Source of the DNA: Parachlamydiaceae bacterium
GTDB lineage: Bacteria; Chlamydiota; Chlamydiia; Chlamydiales; Parachlamydiaceae
NCBI GenBank assembly: GCA_025451995.1
Contig: JANWJE010000082.1
Location: forward strand, 1-49,271
Direction: 5' to 3'
DNA length: 49,271 nucleotides
The translations under genes were made by a program, and so were the position numbers. This document shows, in pieces, positions 8,873 through 17,545 of the stretch (positions within the stretch are counted from its first letter, which is position 1; every line of letters starts with the position of its first letter). Below the pieces are notes generated by a model. It saw only the letters and a program-made list of their open reading frames with translations. It was not told where the DNA came from and ran no database searches.

Positions 8873-11110
8873 TTAAAATACAAAATCTCTGGATCGATTT
8901 TGGTATTGAATGGTGAATGGAACCCCTTCTTGAATTTGAAATTGATAGGCGCCGTTGGAACCCCCGAAAGGAGTGATTTTTCCTTTGCAGAAAATTTTCA
9001 TGCATGTTGGCTCTGAGATGGGATTGCCATAAAAATTATCTCCCAAAAGAAAAAGACCGCGATTTGATCTGATGATTTCAATATGCGGCAAGCCAAAATC
9101 TTTAGATAATGCTTCCCATTTTTGAACGATATCCATACATTGGCTCTTCAACTCATTCACAATATTTTTCCTCCATTGGACATAGCTATCTAAATGTTTG
9201 TACGGTTCTACAATGACATATTTATATTGATGAAAGGATTTAAACATCGCTGAAGTAAGATCAGTGACCGCATTTTCCATCGCATATGGAAAAGTAGAAT
9301 AGCTATCTGCCTCTTTGGAGGCGAGCCAAGTAGGAGTTCGAGATTCGCCCCAAGCCAAGAGACCCGGGGTGTTTGGTTTTGATATAAAATTCATTCTGAT
9401 CTTTTCGTTAATTCCAAAACGAGGAGTCAATAGGGCTGCCTTTTCCAATAATAAGTGCAAATCCTTTTCATTGGTGATGAAAGGTGCAATTTTTTTTAAA
9501 TGTTTGGAAAGTAAATCGAATCGATTGAGTATTTGTTCGTCCAAAGAAGCTCTTTTATCGATGTGTTGAAAGATTGTTTTTTTTGCATTGATCATTTCAG
9601 AGTTCCAACATTTCACTTTTTTGATTGTTTTCGGATCTAAACCCTCTTTTAATTGAGCAATGGGCATATTTAAAAATTGTTGAATGTTTGGACGCAACAT
9701 TTTAACATGCGCATAATCCCAACCTTTTTCTAACATTTCTTTGTAAGTCATCATGATCCCTTTATTTTTAAAATAAAAGGAGCTCGCTCCGACGTTGATC
9801 AGTTTTTGTTCAATGGTTTTTATTGCATAAGGTGTCATCAATGGAATGCAGATAAAAACTTTTTTATTCGCATAATGATGATCAATATAGCGTGTGACTT
9901 GTTCTCCAGAATACGAAGCATCATCTATTTTGACAATTGTATTTACAAAGGGATGGCATTCTAAATATTCATCTAAACAATCTTTGTGAATGACAGCTTT
10001 TGGCGGATGGATGCTCATAAGATCTAGAATATGGGAAATGGCCCAATTGGCACTTCTATGTTTACCATCTCCAAGGATAACATACTCTTTTTCTCCTTCC
10101 GGAAATTTGAGGATTTCTTTAAGTGTTTCAGCAAAGCTTTTTCTTAAAGCAGAACGAAATCTCTCATAGGAAATATAGCGCGAAATTTGTTCTTCCGGCT
10201 GTAAGCCATGTTTTTTTCTTTTTGGATTTTCCAAAGGCTCCCTTATGAATGGATGAACGTGTATCAATGCTTCATCATCAGAGATATTAGCATTGAGTTG
10301 ATTAGCTGCATCGATTGCTTTGTCCAAATCGAATGTTTTGCATAATCGATCGATTTGTTTGATCTTTATTCGATTGATGAGATTTGAAAGATAGTTTGAG
10401 CGAATAAGTTGATAATAAAAGGATTGATTTATTCTTTCTAAGTTTAAATCCTTATTTTCATTCGGAGCAAAATTTAAAAAATGAATGATCGCTTGATGGA
10501 TTTGCCTCAATTGCTTTCTTTCCAAATAGGAGGCGTTTCTTAAAAAAGAGGTGTTAATTTCTACTAAATCGATAATGGATTGCTTGTCTTGAGGGAGGAT
10601 TAAGTTCTGGCCTTTAAATCTGGGTAAATAATTGGCCATCCATAAGTTTCTTAATTCTGTTTGTGAAGTTTTTTCAGTATTTAAAAATTTCCTAAGTGTT
10701 GTCAGCTTGCACCCCAACTCCTCTTGGATGTTTGAATATCTCATTTCTTTTAATTCAATTTCCCTTGAAAACGCGAGGCTGTTAAAGATCGAGGGGTAAG
10801 AGTATCCTTTTTCAAAGGCTTTTGTAATTTTTAAATAATTTTTTGCCGCTCGTAAATTTTTAAAAAATTCATCTGAATGATAGGCGTCTCCACATTCGAG
10901 AGAACGCAATTTGATCTCTGCTAAATTTAATGCTTTTTCTGCTTTGATGATCGCCTCTAAACAATTCTTTGATTTTCGATGAGTTTCCTGAGCGCCTCTT
11001 AAGGTATCTTCTCTTAAAGACGATGAAAAGAGAGAGTAATACCATTCCCTTTTAGAATCGCTTGGTTTTTTTTCATAACGGTCGATAATTTTTTTATACC
11101 CCTGTAACAT
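8873..11110 (-). CDS. Large hypothetical protein with phosphoribosyltransferase-like loop
   Basis: A 745-residue soluble protein of no family I can name with certainty. The first 330 residues are helical and charged. The middle resembles a phosphoribosyltransferase fold: a strand YVILGDGKHRS (343-353), then VKIDDASYSGEQV (393-405), which looks like the DDxxxTG PRPP-binding loop with Ser for Thr, then further alternating strands and helices. A Trp/Asp-containing segment (WLASKEADSYSTFP, 595-608) would fit the far end of such a domain. A basic NPKRKK patch is at 295-300. The C-terminus is probably beta-rich. It follows the small 11123-11320 gene by 12 bases, so the two are probably co-transcribed. 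The PRTase link is inferred from motif shape only. Confidence 0.8.
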   Translation of the reverse strand: MLQGYKKIIDRYEKKPSDSKREWYYSLFSSSLREDTLRGAQETHRKSKNCLEAIIKAEKALNLAEIKLRSLECGDAYHSDEFFKNLRAAKNYLKITKAFEKGYSYPSIFNSLAFSREIELKEMRYSNIQEELGCKLTTLRKFLNTEKTSQTELRNLWMANYLPRFKGQNLILPQDKQSIIDLVEINTSFLRNASYLERKQLRQIHQAIIHFLNFAPNENKDLNLERINQSFYYQLIRSNYLSNLINRIKIKQIDRLCKTFDLDKAIDAANQLNANISDDEALIHVHPFIREPLENPKRKKHGLQPEEQISRYISYERFRSALRKSFAETLKEILKFPEGEKEYVILGDGKHRSANWAISHILDLMSIHPPKAVIHKDCLDEYLECHPFVNTIVKIDDASYSGEQVTRYIDHHYANKKVFICIPLMTPYAIKTIEQKLINVGASSFYFKNKGIMMTYKEMLEKGWDYAHVKMLRPNIQQFLNMPIAQLKEGLDPKTIKKVKCWNSEMINAKKTIFQHIDKRASLDEQILNRFDLLSKHLKKIAPFITNEKDLHLLLEKAALLTPRFGINEKIRMNFISKPNTPGLLAWGESRTPTWLASKEADSYSTFPYAMENAVTDLTSAMFKSFHQYKYVIVEPYKHLDSYVQWRKNIVNELKSQCMDIVQKWEALSKDFGLPHIEIIRSNRGLFLLGDNFYGNPISEPTCMKIFCKGKITPFGGSNGAYQFQIQEGVPFTIQYQNRSRDFVF

Positions 11111-11122
11111 CTTATATTTATC

Positions 11123-11320
11123 CTAGAGGGGGATAGGTGAGGCAAAAGCGCTCAGAACAGCGGAAGTGATTTCATTAAGGGACGCTTGCTTAGACCAAAG
11201 CCATTTTTGAATCAAAACATATCGATGCTTATCTTCATTCATTTTAAATGAATGCCCCACCTCGGAGACATGGCGGGCAAAAATTAAAAGATCATTAGTA
11301 TTTGTATTAATTAAATTCAT
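11123..11320 (-). CDS. Small hypothetical protein
   Basis: A 65-residue protein immediately upstream of, and in the same direction as, the 745-residue gene. I prefer the ATG at 11320 (protein begins MNLINTNTND), with AAAGGAC about 12 bases before it. An in-frame ATG at 11362 has no ribosome site and would add a lysine/phenylalanine-rich leader typical of AT-rich non-coding sequence. The product contains ARHVSEVGHSF and a Trp pair in QKWLWSKQ. No family is recognised, and it could be a partner of the downstream protein. Confidence 0.55.
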   Translation of the reverse strand: MNLINTNTNDLLIFARHVSEVGHSFKMNEDKHRYVLIQKWLWSKQASLNEITSAVLSAFASPIPL

Positions 11321-11394
11321 AATTAGAAAATGTCCTTTGAAAAAAAAAGCAAATTTAGACATTCAGCATATTCAGTATTCAAATTTTTTCACAA

Positions 11395-11524
11395 TCTCTC
11401 TGCGGCTTTGCGACTCTCGCTTGTTCCTCTGCGTTTAATTTTGTTCTAAACGGACGGCAAATCCGATTTGGAAAAACAAATTGAAACGCAGAGGAACAAG
11501 TGAGAGTCGTAAAGGCGCGGAGAG
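11395..11524. repeat. Inverted repeat with CTCTGCGTTT arms
   Basis: Arms 11396-11436 and 11483-11524 pair over about 41 bases with a handful of mismatches. The left arm includes TTGTTCCTCTGCGTTT and the right AAACGCAGAGGAACAA. The 46-base interior contains a smaller AATTTTGTT / AACAAATT dyad. There is no coding potential. It is a probable non-autonomous element or structured repeat in the gap between two minus-strand genes (11321-11579), where nothing else is visible. Confidence 0.7.
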
Positions 11525-11579
11525 CAAGGTTTGGCTCTTAATTTCAGGATTCTAGTTCCTTAAGTCCCTTATTTTTTCT

Positions 11580-12404
11580 TTAGGTGTTTTTGTAGTCTTG
11601 TTGAAATTGTGCGATAATTGCCGCTTGATTTTTATAATGGGTGCTCAATTTTTCGAAAAATTTTTCATGAAATGTCAATTTTTTTCGAATGTCATTTTTT
11701 TCGTTCTCTTGTTTAACTTGACGACTAGCCACTTCTAATAATGTATTTTCAAGATAAGAAAGCTGGCTTTTAAGGGTGTCAATAAGGTCTGCTTGCTCCT
11801 GAATTTTTTTATCTTTCTTATTGATTTCTCTTGAATAAATATCTATTTGAGCAATTTGGGTATTAATCAGACCTTTGTGTTCACCTATTTTTTTGTTTTT
11901 TAATTGCAATTCATCTGCTTGCCGTTCAAAGGCTCTACAATGAATGTCGGAAATTTCTTTTTGAATTGTTAGAGCCTGTTCTAACCGAGAACATTTATTT
12001 TCCGTTTCGGCCATAATATGTTCCAATTTTCTTTTTTCGCCTGTTAATTTTTTTTCATTGGTTTCTAATGTTTGGATAAAGGCATCTTTTGCTTTTAAAT
12101 CGCTCTGGGTAGCATCTAAGATCTTTTTCTTTAATGCATAACAAGATTCTAATTCTTCCTTTTGGTTTTGCAAAAGGGTTATTTTAGTGTTGGGATCATG
12201 GCTGTTGTTATATGCATTTTCTAGCGTTTTGCCAATCAATCGATGTTTTTTCATTTCTTCATCACTCATCAATTTGAATTGTTGATGTTTTGGAGAAGGG
12301 GTGTTTTGAAAAATATTAATTGTACTTTGAATTTCTTTTGATTGATTTTTGGAGGGTTCAGTTACAGTATGTATAAAATTGATGTTATTAATGTTAGTGA
12401 TCAT
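11580..12404 (-). CDS. Coiled-coil protein
   Basis: A 274-residue hydrophilic protein. Residues 1-50 are Asn/Ser/Thr-rich and probably disordered. From about residue 70 to 260 almost the whole chain is Lys/Glu/Gln/Leu-rich with a heptad-like pattern, predicting a long coiled coil; IHCRAFERQADELQLK and the following stretch are examples. No enzyme motif or membrane segment is seen. The start has AGG seven bases upstream (in AGACAGG), supporting the ATG at 12404. It is divergent from the 12568 operon and shares its AT-rich upstream region. Such proteins in intracellular chlamydiae are often secreted or scaffolding, but no function can be assigned. Confidence 0.75.
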   Translation of the reverse strand: MITNINNINFIHTVTEPSKNQSKEIQSTINIFQNTPSPKHQQFKLMSDEEMKKHRLIGKTLENAYNNSHDPNTKITLLQNQKEELESCYALKKKILDATQSDLKAKDAFIQTLETNEKKLTGEKRKLEHIMAETENKCSRLEQALTIQKEISDIHCRAFERQADELQLKNKKIGEHKGLINTQIAQIDIYSREINKKDKKIQEQADLIDTLKSQLSYLENTLLEVASRQVKQENEKNDIRKKLTFHEKFFEKLSTHYKNQAAIIAQFQQDYKNT

Positions 12405-12525
12405 GTTTTAACCTGTCTTTTAACTTTGTTTAAAGTAAATTAAACATTATTATTGTGAATTTAAAAGAAAGAATGTGTTAGTGTTTTATAAAGAGTTTTA
12501 ATTTAATCTTAATATAAAATTAATG

Positions 12526-12553
12526 TTGATTTAATATAAATTTTTGTTATAAG
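12526..12553 (+). promoter_or_regulatory. Candidate promoter of the TAZ/NIS-synthetase operon
   Basis: TTGATT at 12526-12531 and TATAAG at 12548-12553 are separated by 16 bases in a strongly AT-rich divergent intergenic region. Transcription would start near 12560, just ahead of the start codons at 12568 or 12583. AT-rich DNA gives many chance matches. Confidence 0.35.
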
Positions 12554-12567
12554 ATTCATTGATTATA

Positions 12568-14403
12568 ATGATTCGGTTTCATATGAATATATGTATAGAT
12601 GCGAGTAAAATTGTATTTAATGATTGGCTAACTTGCCAAGATATGAAAAACTATGCTCTTGGACAAAATAAAGAGGGTTATAAAAATACTCTTGAGATTT
12701 TGCGCCATTGTCTAAGTGAATATCTAAAAAAAATTTCCAATGATCTTAGTTTCCATGGAACTCGATGCACCTTCCAATGTGAAAAATTGAAAAAAATAGA
12801 AGGATCCCTTTTAACAAACAAAGGAGACAAATATCTAAGCTCATCGGAATGGAATTTGCTGGCGCATAAGGATCTTCAAAAAACCACTCTCATTATCGCC
12901 AATATTTTAAAAACAGTGCACCCTACTGCATTGAATCAATTAAATTCTCCACCGAATTTTATGCTTAATGTTGTCGAGATAGCCAAAGCCCTCCAAGGAA
13001 TTGATCGCGTGTGCCGACATAAAGGCGAGCACAATCGCACCCATTTAGTCGATGTTTCAAATCATGCCATGATGACTTTAACCCGTGAAAAGGCATGGCT
13101 TCCACTATTCAATTTCAGAACATCAAACAGAAGTTTTTTTGATTATTTATGCAAACATAATGAATGGACCTTGGCTGATGCATGTATGAAAAAATTTAAT
13201 TTAGATTCCACTGCGTTTACACAGCTAAGCTATATGGAAGTCTTTAACACACTGACTGAAGAACTTGAAATAGAACTGCCTCTTAGTAATTTTAAAAAGA
13301 TGAAGGATTTGATTCATTCTTTCATCCATGATAAGCCCGTTTTTGAACACCAAGAAAATGCTTTAGAATACAGAATGAATCTCCTTTTAGGTTATTTAGA
13401 AAAAAATATTAAATCTCTACTAAATAACAATCAGCTCGAACGTGCTGAGCTCTATTTGGAAGTTGTTTCTGGAACGATCGAAAAAAAATATCTCTGTGCC
13501 CTGCGATGGTTGATTGGCGAGGCAAAGATTGATCAAATGCTTTTGGAAGAAAACATTGGCGAGGCAAAAAATCATTTTAGCACATTGATTCATATTGCTA
13601 ATGATTCAAAAACTCATGATAACGATCAAGTATTATTGGCCTGCAATCGTTTATCGGAGAAAATCATTCGAAAAATCATCGAAAAACAAAATTTTGAGCC
13701 GGCTATTGAATGGGCAATGAGCGTCATTGGGCTGACAAAAGCCCCGCTTATCACAGCTAAAGCTTTTGAAATCACAGATTGTTTTTTGGATAAATGGTCC
13801 ATCGAAGAAACTAAAAAGCTTAGAATACAGGCGATTTTTCAAAGGGACGCGCAGTTTCAGAAAGATATTGTCAGGGTAATTTTGAAAAATTTTTCTGACT
13901 CCAATCAATCAGAGGCTGCCTTTTCCTTTATCAAAATCATTTTTCAATGGAGAAGCTGGTTAAAAGCTGATTGGGTAGAGCTATGCAAGCATGCTTGCCG
14001 TTCAATGATCGATGATGGAAACTATGACCTTGCAGAACAAAAAATGAATGAGCTTCTTCCTGAAGGAGAAATATTAAAATCGGTGATACGATACATTCAT
14101 TATATAAAAAAAGTTTCTTGGCCATCAGGCCACGAGATGGAGATCCAAGTTCAAATTTCTCAAGCAAAGAGCGAGCTTCTCCAACTTCTAATAAAAAATA
14201 AGCAATTTAAAAGAACGAGCCGGTCTCAGGCAATTTTAATTTCACCGCAGAAAGCAAAAAAATACATCGCTAAAAAGTTCAGCTTATTTGAACAAGCCCC
14301 TTTGACAATAAGAGATGCATACAATCAATTTGAATCTCTTACTCATATGAAAGATCAAATGGGTAAAACTCCTAAAGAAAGGTTTCCTTATGTTTGGCAT
14401 TAG
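12568..14403 (+). CDS. Hypothetical all-alpha protein, first gene of the TAZ/NIS operon
   Basis: About 611 residues, with no signal peptide or membrane helix. The composition and spacing of short amphipathic helices (NNQLERAELYLEVV, NFEPAIEWAMSVIG, NYDLAEQKMNELLPEG) suggest a TPR-like or alpha-solenoid scaffold over roughly residues 270-540. An N-terminal block has CxxKGEHNRTH-like residues (VCRHKGEHNRTH) that could be a metal site, though this is speculative. The start is uncertain: ATG 12568 is used, ATG 12583 and TTG 12559 are alternatives, and none has a good ribosome site. The last codons overlap the TAZ gene by 14 bases, so the two are coupled. Function unknown. Confidence 0.75.
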   Translation: MIRFHMNICIDASKIVFNDWLTCQDMKNYALGQNKEGYKNTLEILRHCLSEYLKKISNDLSFHGTRCTFQCEKLKKIEGSLLTNKGDKYLSSSEWNLLAHKDLQKTTLIIANILKTVHPTALNQLNSPPNFMLNVVEIAKALQGIDRVCRHKGEHNRTHLVDVSNHAMMTLTREKAWLPLFNFRTSNRSFFDYLCKHNEWTLADACMKKFNLDSTAFTQLSYMEVFNTLTEELEIELPLSNFKKMKDLIHSFIHDKPVFEHQENALEYRMNLLLGYLEKNIKSLLNNNQLERAELYLEVVSGTIEKKYLCALRWLIGEAKIDQMLLEENIGEAKNHFSTLIHIANDSKTHDNDQVLLACNRLSEKIIRKIIEKQNFEPAIEWAMSVIGLTKAPLITAKAFEITDCFLDKWSIEETKKLRIQAIFQRDAQFQKDIVRVILKNFSDSNQSEAAFSFIKIIFQWRSWLKADWVELCKHACRSMIDDGNYDLAEQKMNELLPEGEILKSVIRYIHYIKKVSWPSGHEMEIQVQISQAKSELLQLLIKNKQFKRTSRSQAILISPQKAKKYIAKKFSLFEQAPLTIRDAYNQFESLTHMKDQMGKTPKERFPYVWH

Positions 14404-14752
14404 TAATGAAATACATGCAACTCCCTTGCAAGCATCAACTGGTTCATCAACCGATGCCAATCAAAAAAAAACAAAAAAATTGTTGCGGTTGCATTTGCAA
14501 CTCTTTGAGCATAGCGTCAGCTGTCAAGAAGGATGCCTAAGCAACAATTGCAAAAAAATGATTGATTTTATTGCTCATTATGAACTTTGCGACGATCGAG
14601 AATGTGAGCTATGTCGCAGAATATCCAACTTGGCAAGGTTTCATTTTGAAACTTGCAAAAATCCTGAATGTCCTGTCCCTTATTGCACTCAACGTAAAAT
14701 TGCAATTCCTTTTGCAGGGATGTTTTTTGATAACTATGAACCAGAAGAATAA
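14390..14752 (+). CDS. TAZ-type zinc-finger protein
   Basis: This 120-residue protein is almost entirely one TAZ domain, the fold of the CBP/p300 transcription adaptors and plant BTB-TAZ proteins. Three HCCC zinc sites can be read: H41, C45, C49, C54; H63, C67, C72, C75; and H85, C89, C94, C99. Their spacings are H-x3-C-x3-C-x4-C, H-x3-C-x4-C-x2-C and H-x3-C-x4-C-x4-C. The last site ends in CPVPYC, almost the CPVPFC of the CBP/p300 TAZ2 domain as I recall it. The N-terminal 35 residues are Ser/Thr/Lys-rich (KKTKK at 26-30), and a short acidic tail follows. It sits in a tight operon. A host-directed regulator or effector is the inferred role; TAZ domains are known as protein-protein binding modules. 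Confidence 0.85.
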   Translation: MFGISNEIHATPLQASTGSSTDANQKKTKKLLRLHLQLFEHSVSCQEGCLSNNCKKMIDFIAHYELCDDRECELCRRISNLARFHFETCKNPECPVPYCTQRKIAIPFAGMFFDNYEPEE

Positions 14753-14757
14753 AACAA

Positions 14758-17505
14758 ATGATGAAAATTTATCCTTTTCCCACAAGTTATGCGTCGTTTT
14801 TTGATAGCGTTAGCTCAACGATCAGATCGCAGGAACATGTCATTCTTTTAATCACCACTGTCGCTTTGGCTTCTTTAATCGTTTATGCGTCACGCCCTTG
14901 TTTGAAAAAATATCAATGGAAAAATCTTAATCCGGAAAATAAAGATCAAGGGGAGAAGGTCCCCGTTGTAGATAAAATTGAAATAAAAATAATAGAGAAA
15001 AAAAAGATGGAACCAATAAGACATTCATTGCCCCCAATTGCTGTAGATAAGCCCTCAATTGCAGTAACTAATAGTCCTGAAAAAAATTTCAGCAATATTG
15101 AAAAGAGCGTTCAATTTCCTGACAAAAAAATCATCCTTGCAAAACTTCAAGAAATATCCGATTTGGCAGAAGATGAAAGAGGTGATATTGCTGACTATTT
15201 TTCTAATGAAACCCTTCCTCAATCTGGCTTAAAAAGGGTCTTTGCAAAAATATCCACCGACATTGGAAAACCTGAAGATTACGGCACCGTTCTCGAAAAT
15301 AAGCTTTCTGCTCTTTATTTAAAGTCACCGGGTTTAGAATCAGGTGAACCAAAAAAAATATATTTGGTACCTGACGCAGTGATGGCAGTGAAATCAACTG
15401 TTGAAGAATTCAAAAAAAGTCATTCAGAAAAAGAATCCAAAACAAGCCTGAAAAGCGAATCTCTTCCTATCCCATCAGCTGCGCAAGTAGAAGCCCAACA
15501 TCTCATCAAGGAATTGGATGTCTCTTTAAAGCTATTGCTGAGCAAATCAAATGTGCCAAAAGAAGATCGGTCCCTGTACTCATTTGAAATTGAAGAAGTA
15601 ACACTGAGTGCAAACGGACAGTGCTGCAATTTGAAAACGAATAATATTGTTATGGGATATTCTCTTTATCTTTTATTAAAGACATATGAGATCACTACAG
15701 ACAAATATGATTACACCAAATATGGATCGGATTCTTCGCAAACCTTCCCCTTAACTGTAGAGCATTTAAAAACTCTCACTGCTCATTTTAAAACACTAAA
15801 CCCTTTGATAGAGGAATCAACTGCATTATTTAACTCCCTGCTTGGCCGAGAGGGATGTGTGGAGATTGGTCAAAAGAGGGTTTCTGAATTTATTACAGAC
15901 AATATCAACTTAACAACTTCTACATTAAATAAAATTGCTGAACTGTGTGACAAAGCTAAAGCAAAAGGAAAGGAAGCGCCTTACAGCTTATTTTTTTCTA
16001 TGTTGGGCATTAATTTAAAGAGCCATCCGGCTAAAGCTTTTTATAAAAATTTATTCCTCACTTGGTTTTCCGAGTGGGAAATGGTTGGAGCCAATGGAAA
16101 ACCGAAACAATTTCAAACAGATGATCCGGATCGATCAAATGTCAATTTTGTTCAGATGACTCAACTTTTACGGGCAATGACAGATTTTATTGATTTATGC
16201 CAGGAAATGAAAGTTAAAATCAATTCAAACGAAGATTACCTAAAACATCTAAAAACCCACTTAGAGAAAAAATTGAATGAATTGGCAAGCAAAGCAGGCA
16301 TTTCCTTAGGCTATACTTATAGTTTAGATAATGCCCATTCCATTGAAGAAGCTAAAAAGGCCTATCAAGAAATCTATAAAAAGACAATCGATACGGGAAT
16401 AAACGGGGTTTTTTGCCTTAAAGAAAATGATCTTCGCATGGAACCATGGCCTGAACTCGTTCAAACAACCTATTGCGAATCTCCTTTTTTAAGATATCTT
16501 AATCCGTCAACCTATCAAAATAGCCAAGGTCAAAAACTGCCGAATCTCTTGGGGTTATTAGACAAATTAGGAACGAAATTTCCTAAGTTTCAATCTCAAA
16601 TTTACGCATTTAAAATTGAGACTCGAGCATTTCTAGATAGCTATCCCAAATTGAATTTAGAAGATATATCGGAAAATAAAAAATACGATCGCACCATTGC
16701 TCTTTTAGAAAAATGGTTGGTGTCTCTTTTAAACCAAGACAAGTTTTCAATTTCCGATCGCACCGTTGACACATCTCTTTTAGGATTGAATGTCATCAGT
16801 TCTAAGGAAAATCAATTAGAGGCGATGAAAGATCGAGTGAGATCTCTCCTTATTCCTTTGGAGAAGTGGGGATTCGAAGAATATCTCGATGATTTCAAAT
16901 GGGAGTGCCATCTAAAGGCAGCCAAATCAATGCATGCTTCGAAGAGTGATCAAGATCAAATGGCTGCATTTTATAATTTAAGAAAAGCCATAGGTACTTT
17001 TAACGGCTGGACGAGGGATCTTGAAAAATTAGCCAGCGGTTTTATGAATCTTTATCTTCCAGGTGAGATTGCAGTTAAAGTCCATGTCTTTTTTAGAGAA
17101 GTTTTTTGGGAATTGAATGAACAGGGAAATGATGAAAAGTTATTTCAACTCCTTAAGTATTTAGGTTTTGAATCCAATCAAACCAATGAAAGGGCCCAAA
17201 GAGAAGCCATCTATAATAAATATCGCAATAACAAAGAGGGAATTTTGCAAGGGTTTTGGCACTATGCACGCTTTGAAAGAGATCTTCCTATTTATATTGT
17301 CTCCTTTCTCATAAGAGAAAAATATTTATACAAGAGAAGTGGAAGTGGTCGTGTCTACTCGCCTACATTAGATATTCATAAGCCTACACACAGTTGCGGA
17401 GGCTCAGATATTAAACCTGATTCCACTCCAACGCTTGAGACTAAAAAAGCCGGAGGTAAAGAGACCAAGAAGAAGGCTGATGACACTCAAGGAACGGGTG
17501 GCTAG
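14758..17505 (+). CDS. Large paralogue A, membrane-anchored hypothetical protein
   Basis: 915 residues. One hydrophobic helix near the N-terminus (about 27-46, HVILLITTVALASLIVY) is followed by a charged linker (50-240) and a large soluble part. It is paralogous to the 19148-21871 protein. Shared blocks are NIVMGYSLYLL (296-306) with NVAMGYSIYIL, FPLTVEHL with FPLTIEQL, FQTDDPDRS (452-460) with FQFDDPWRS, and near the C-terminus DLPIYIVSFLIREK with DLPNYLIPYLIKKE. The tail is Lys/Gly-rich (PTLETKKAGGKETKKK), and PTLETKKA recurs in the kinase-like protein at 23447-25858. It starts 5 bases after the TAZ gene. No known family; a partner or substrate of the enzyme encoded next is possible. Confidence 0.85.
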   Translation: MMKIYPFPTSYASFFDSVSSTIRSQEHVILLITTVALASLIVYASRPCLKKYQWKNLNPENKDQGEKVPVVDKIEIKIIEKKKMEPIRHSLPPIAVDKPSIAVTNSPEKNFSNIEKSVQFPDKKIILAKLQEISDLAEDERGDIADYFSNETLPQSGLKRVFAKISTDIGKPEDYGTVLENKLSALYLKSPGLESGEPKKIYLVPDAVMAVKSTVEEFKKSHSEKESKTSLKSESLPIPSAAQVEAQHLIKELDVSLKLLLSKSNVPKEDRSLYSFEIEEVTLSANGQCCNLKTNNIVMGYSLYLLLKTYEITTDKYDYTKYGSDSSQTFPLTVEHLKTLTAHFKTLNPLIEESTALFNSLLGREGCVEIGQKRVSEFITDNINLTTSTLNKIAELCDKAKAKGKEAPYSLFFSMLGINLKSHPAKAFYKNLFLTWFSEWEMVGANGKPKQFQTDDPDRSNVNFVQMTQLLRAMTDFIDLCQEMKVKINSNEDYLKHLKTHLEKKLNELASKAGISLGYTYSLDNAHSIEEAKKAYQEIYKKTIDTGINGVFCLKENDLRMEPWPELVQTTYCESPFLRYLNPSTYQNSQGQKLPNLLGLLDKLGTKFPKFQSQIYAFKIETRAFLDSYPKLNLEDISENKKYDRTIALLEKWLVSLLNQDKFSISDRTVDTSLLGLNVISSKENQLEAMKDRVRSLLIPLEKWGFEEYLDDFKWECHLKAAKSMHASKSDQDQMAAFYNLRKAIGTFNGWTRDLEKLASGFMNLYLPGEIAVKVHVFFREVFWELNEQGNDEKLFQLLKYLGFESNQTNERAQREAIYNKYRNNKEGILQGFWHYARFERDLPIYIVSFLIREKYLYKRSGSGRVYSPTLDIHKPTHSCGGSDIKPDSTPTLETKKAGGKETKKKADDTQGTGG

Positions 17506-17545
17506 GCGAATGCTTTCGATAAGCCATAACAATCAAGGGGAAATG

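Noticed and set aside
14562-14804. Second frame overlapping the TAZ gene
   Set aside because: Shadow frame; the zinc-ligand pattern is in the 14390-14752 frame and the next real gene starts at 14758.
17435-17545. N-terminal extension of the NIS-synthetase-like protein
   Set aside because: It overlaps the end of paralogue A, is Arg/Lys-rich and atypical; AAGGGG supports ATG 17546 instead.
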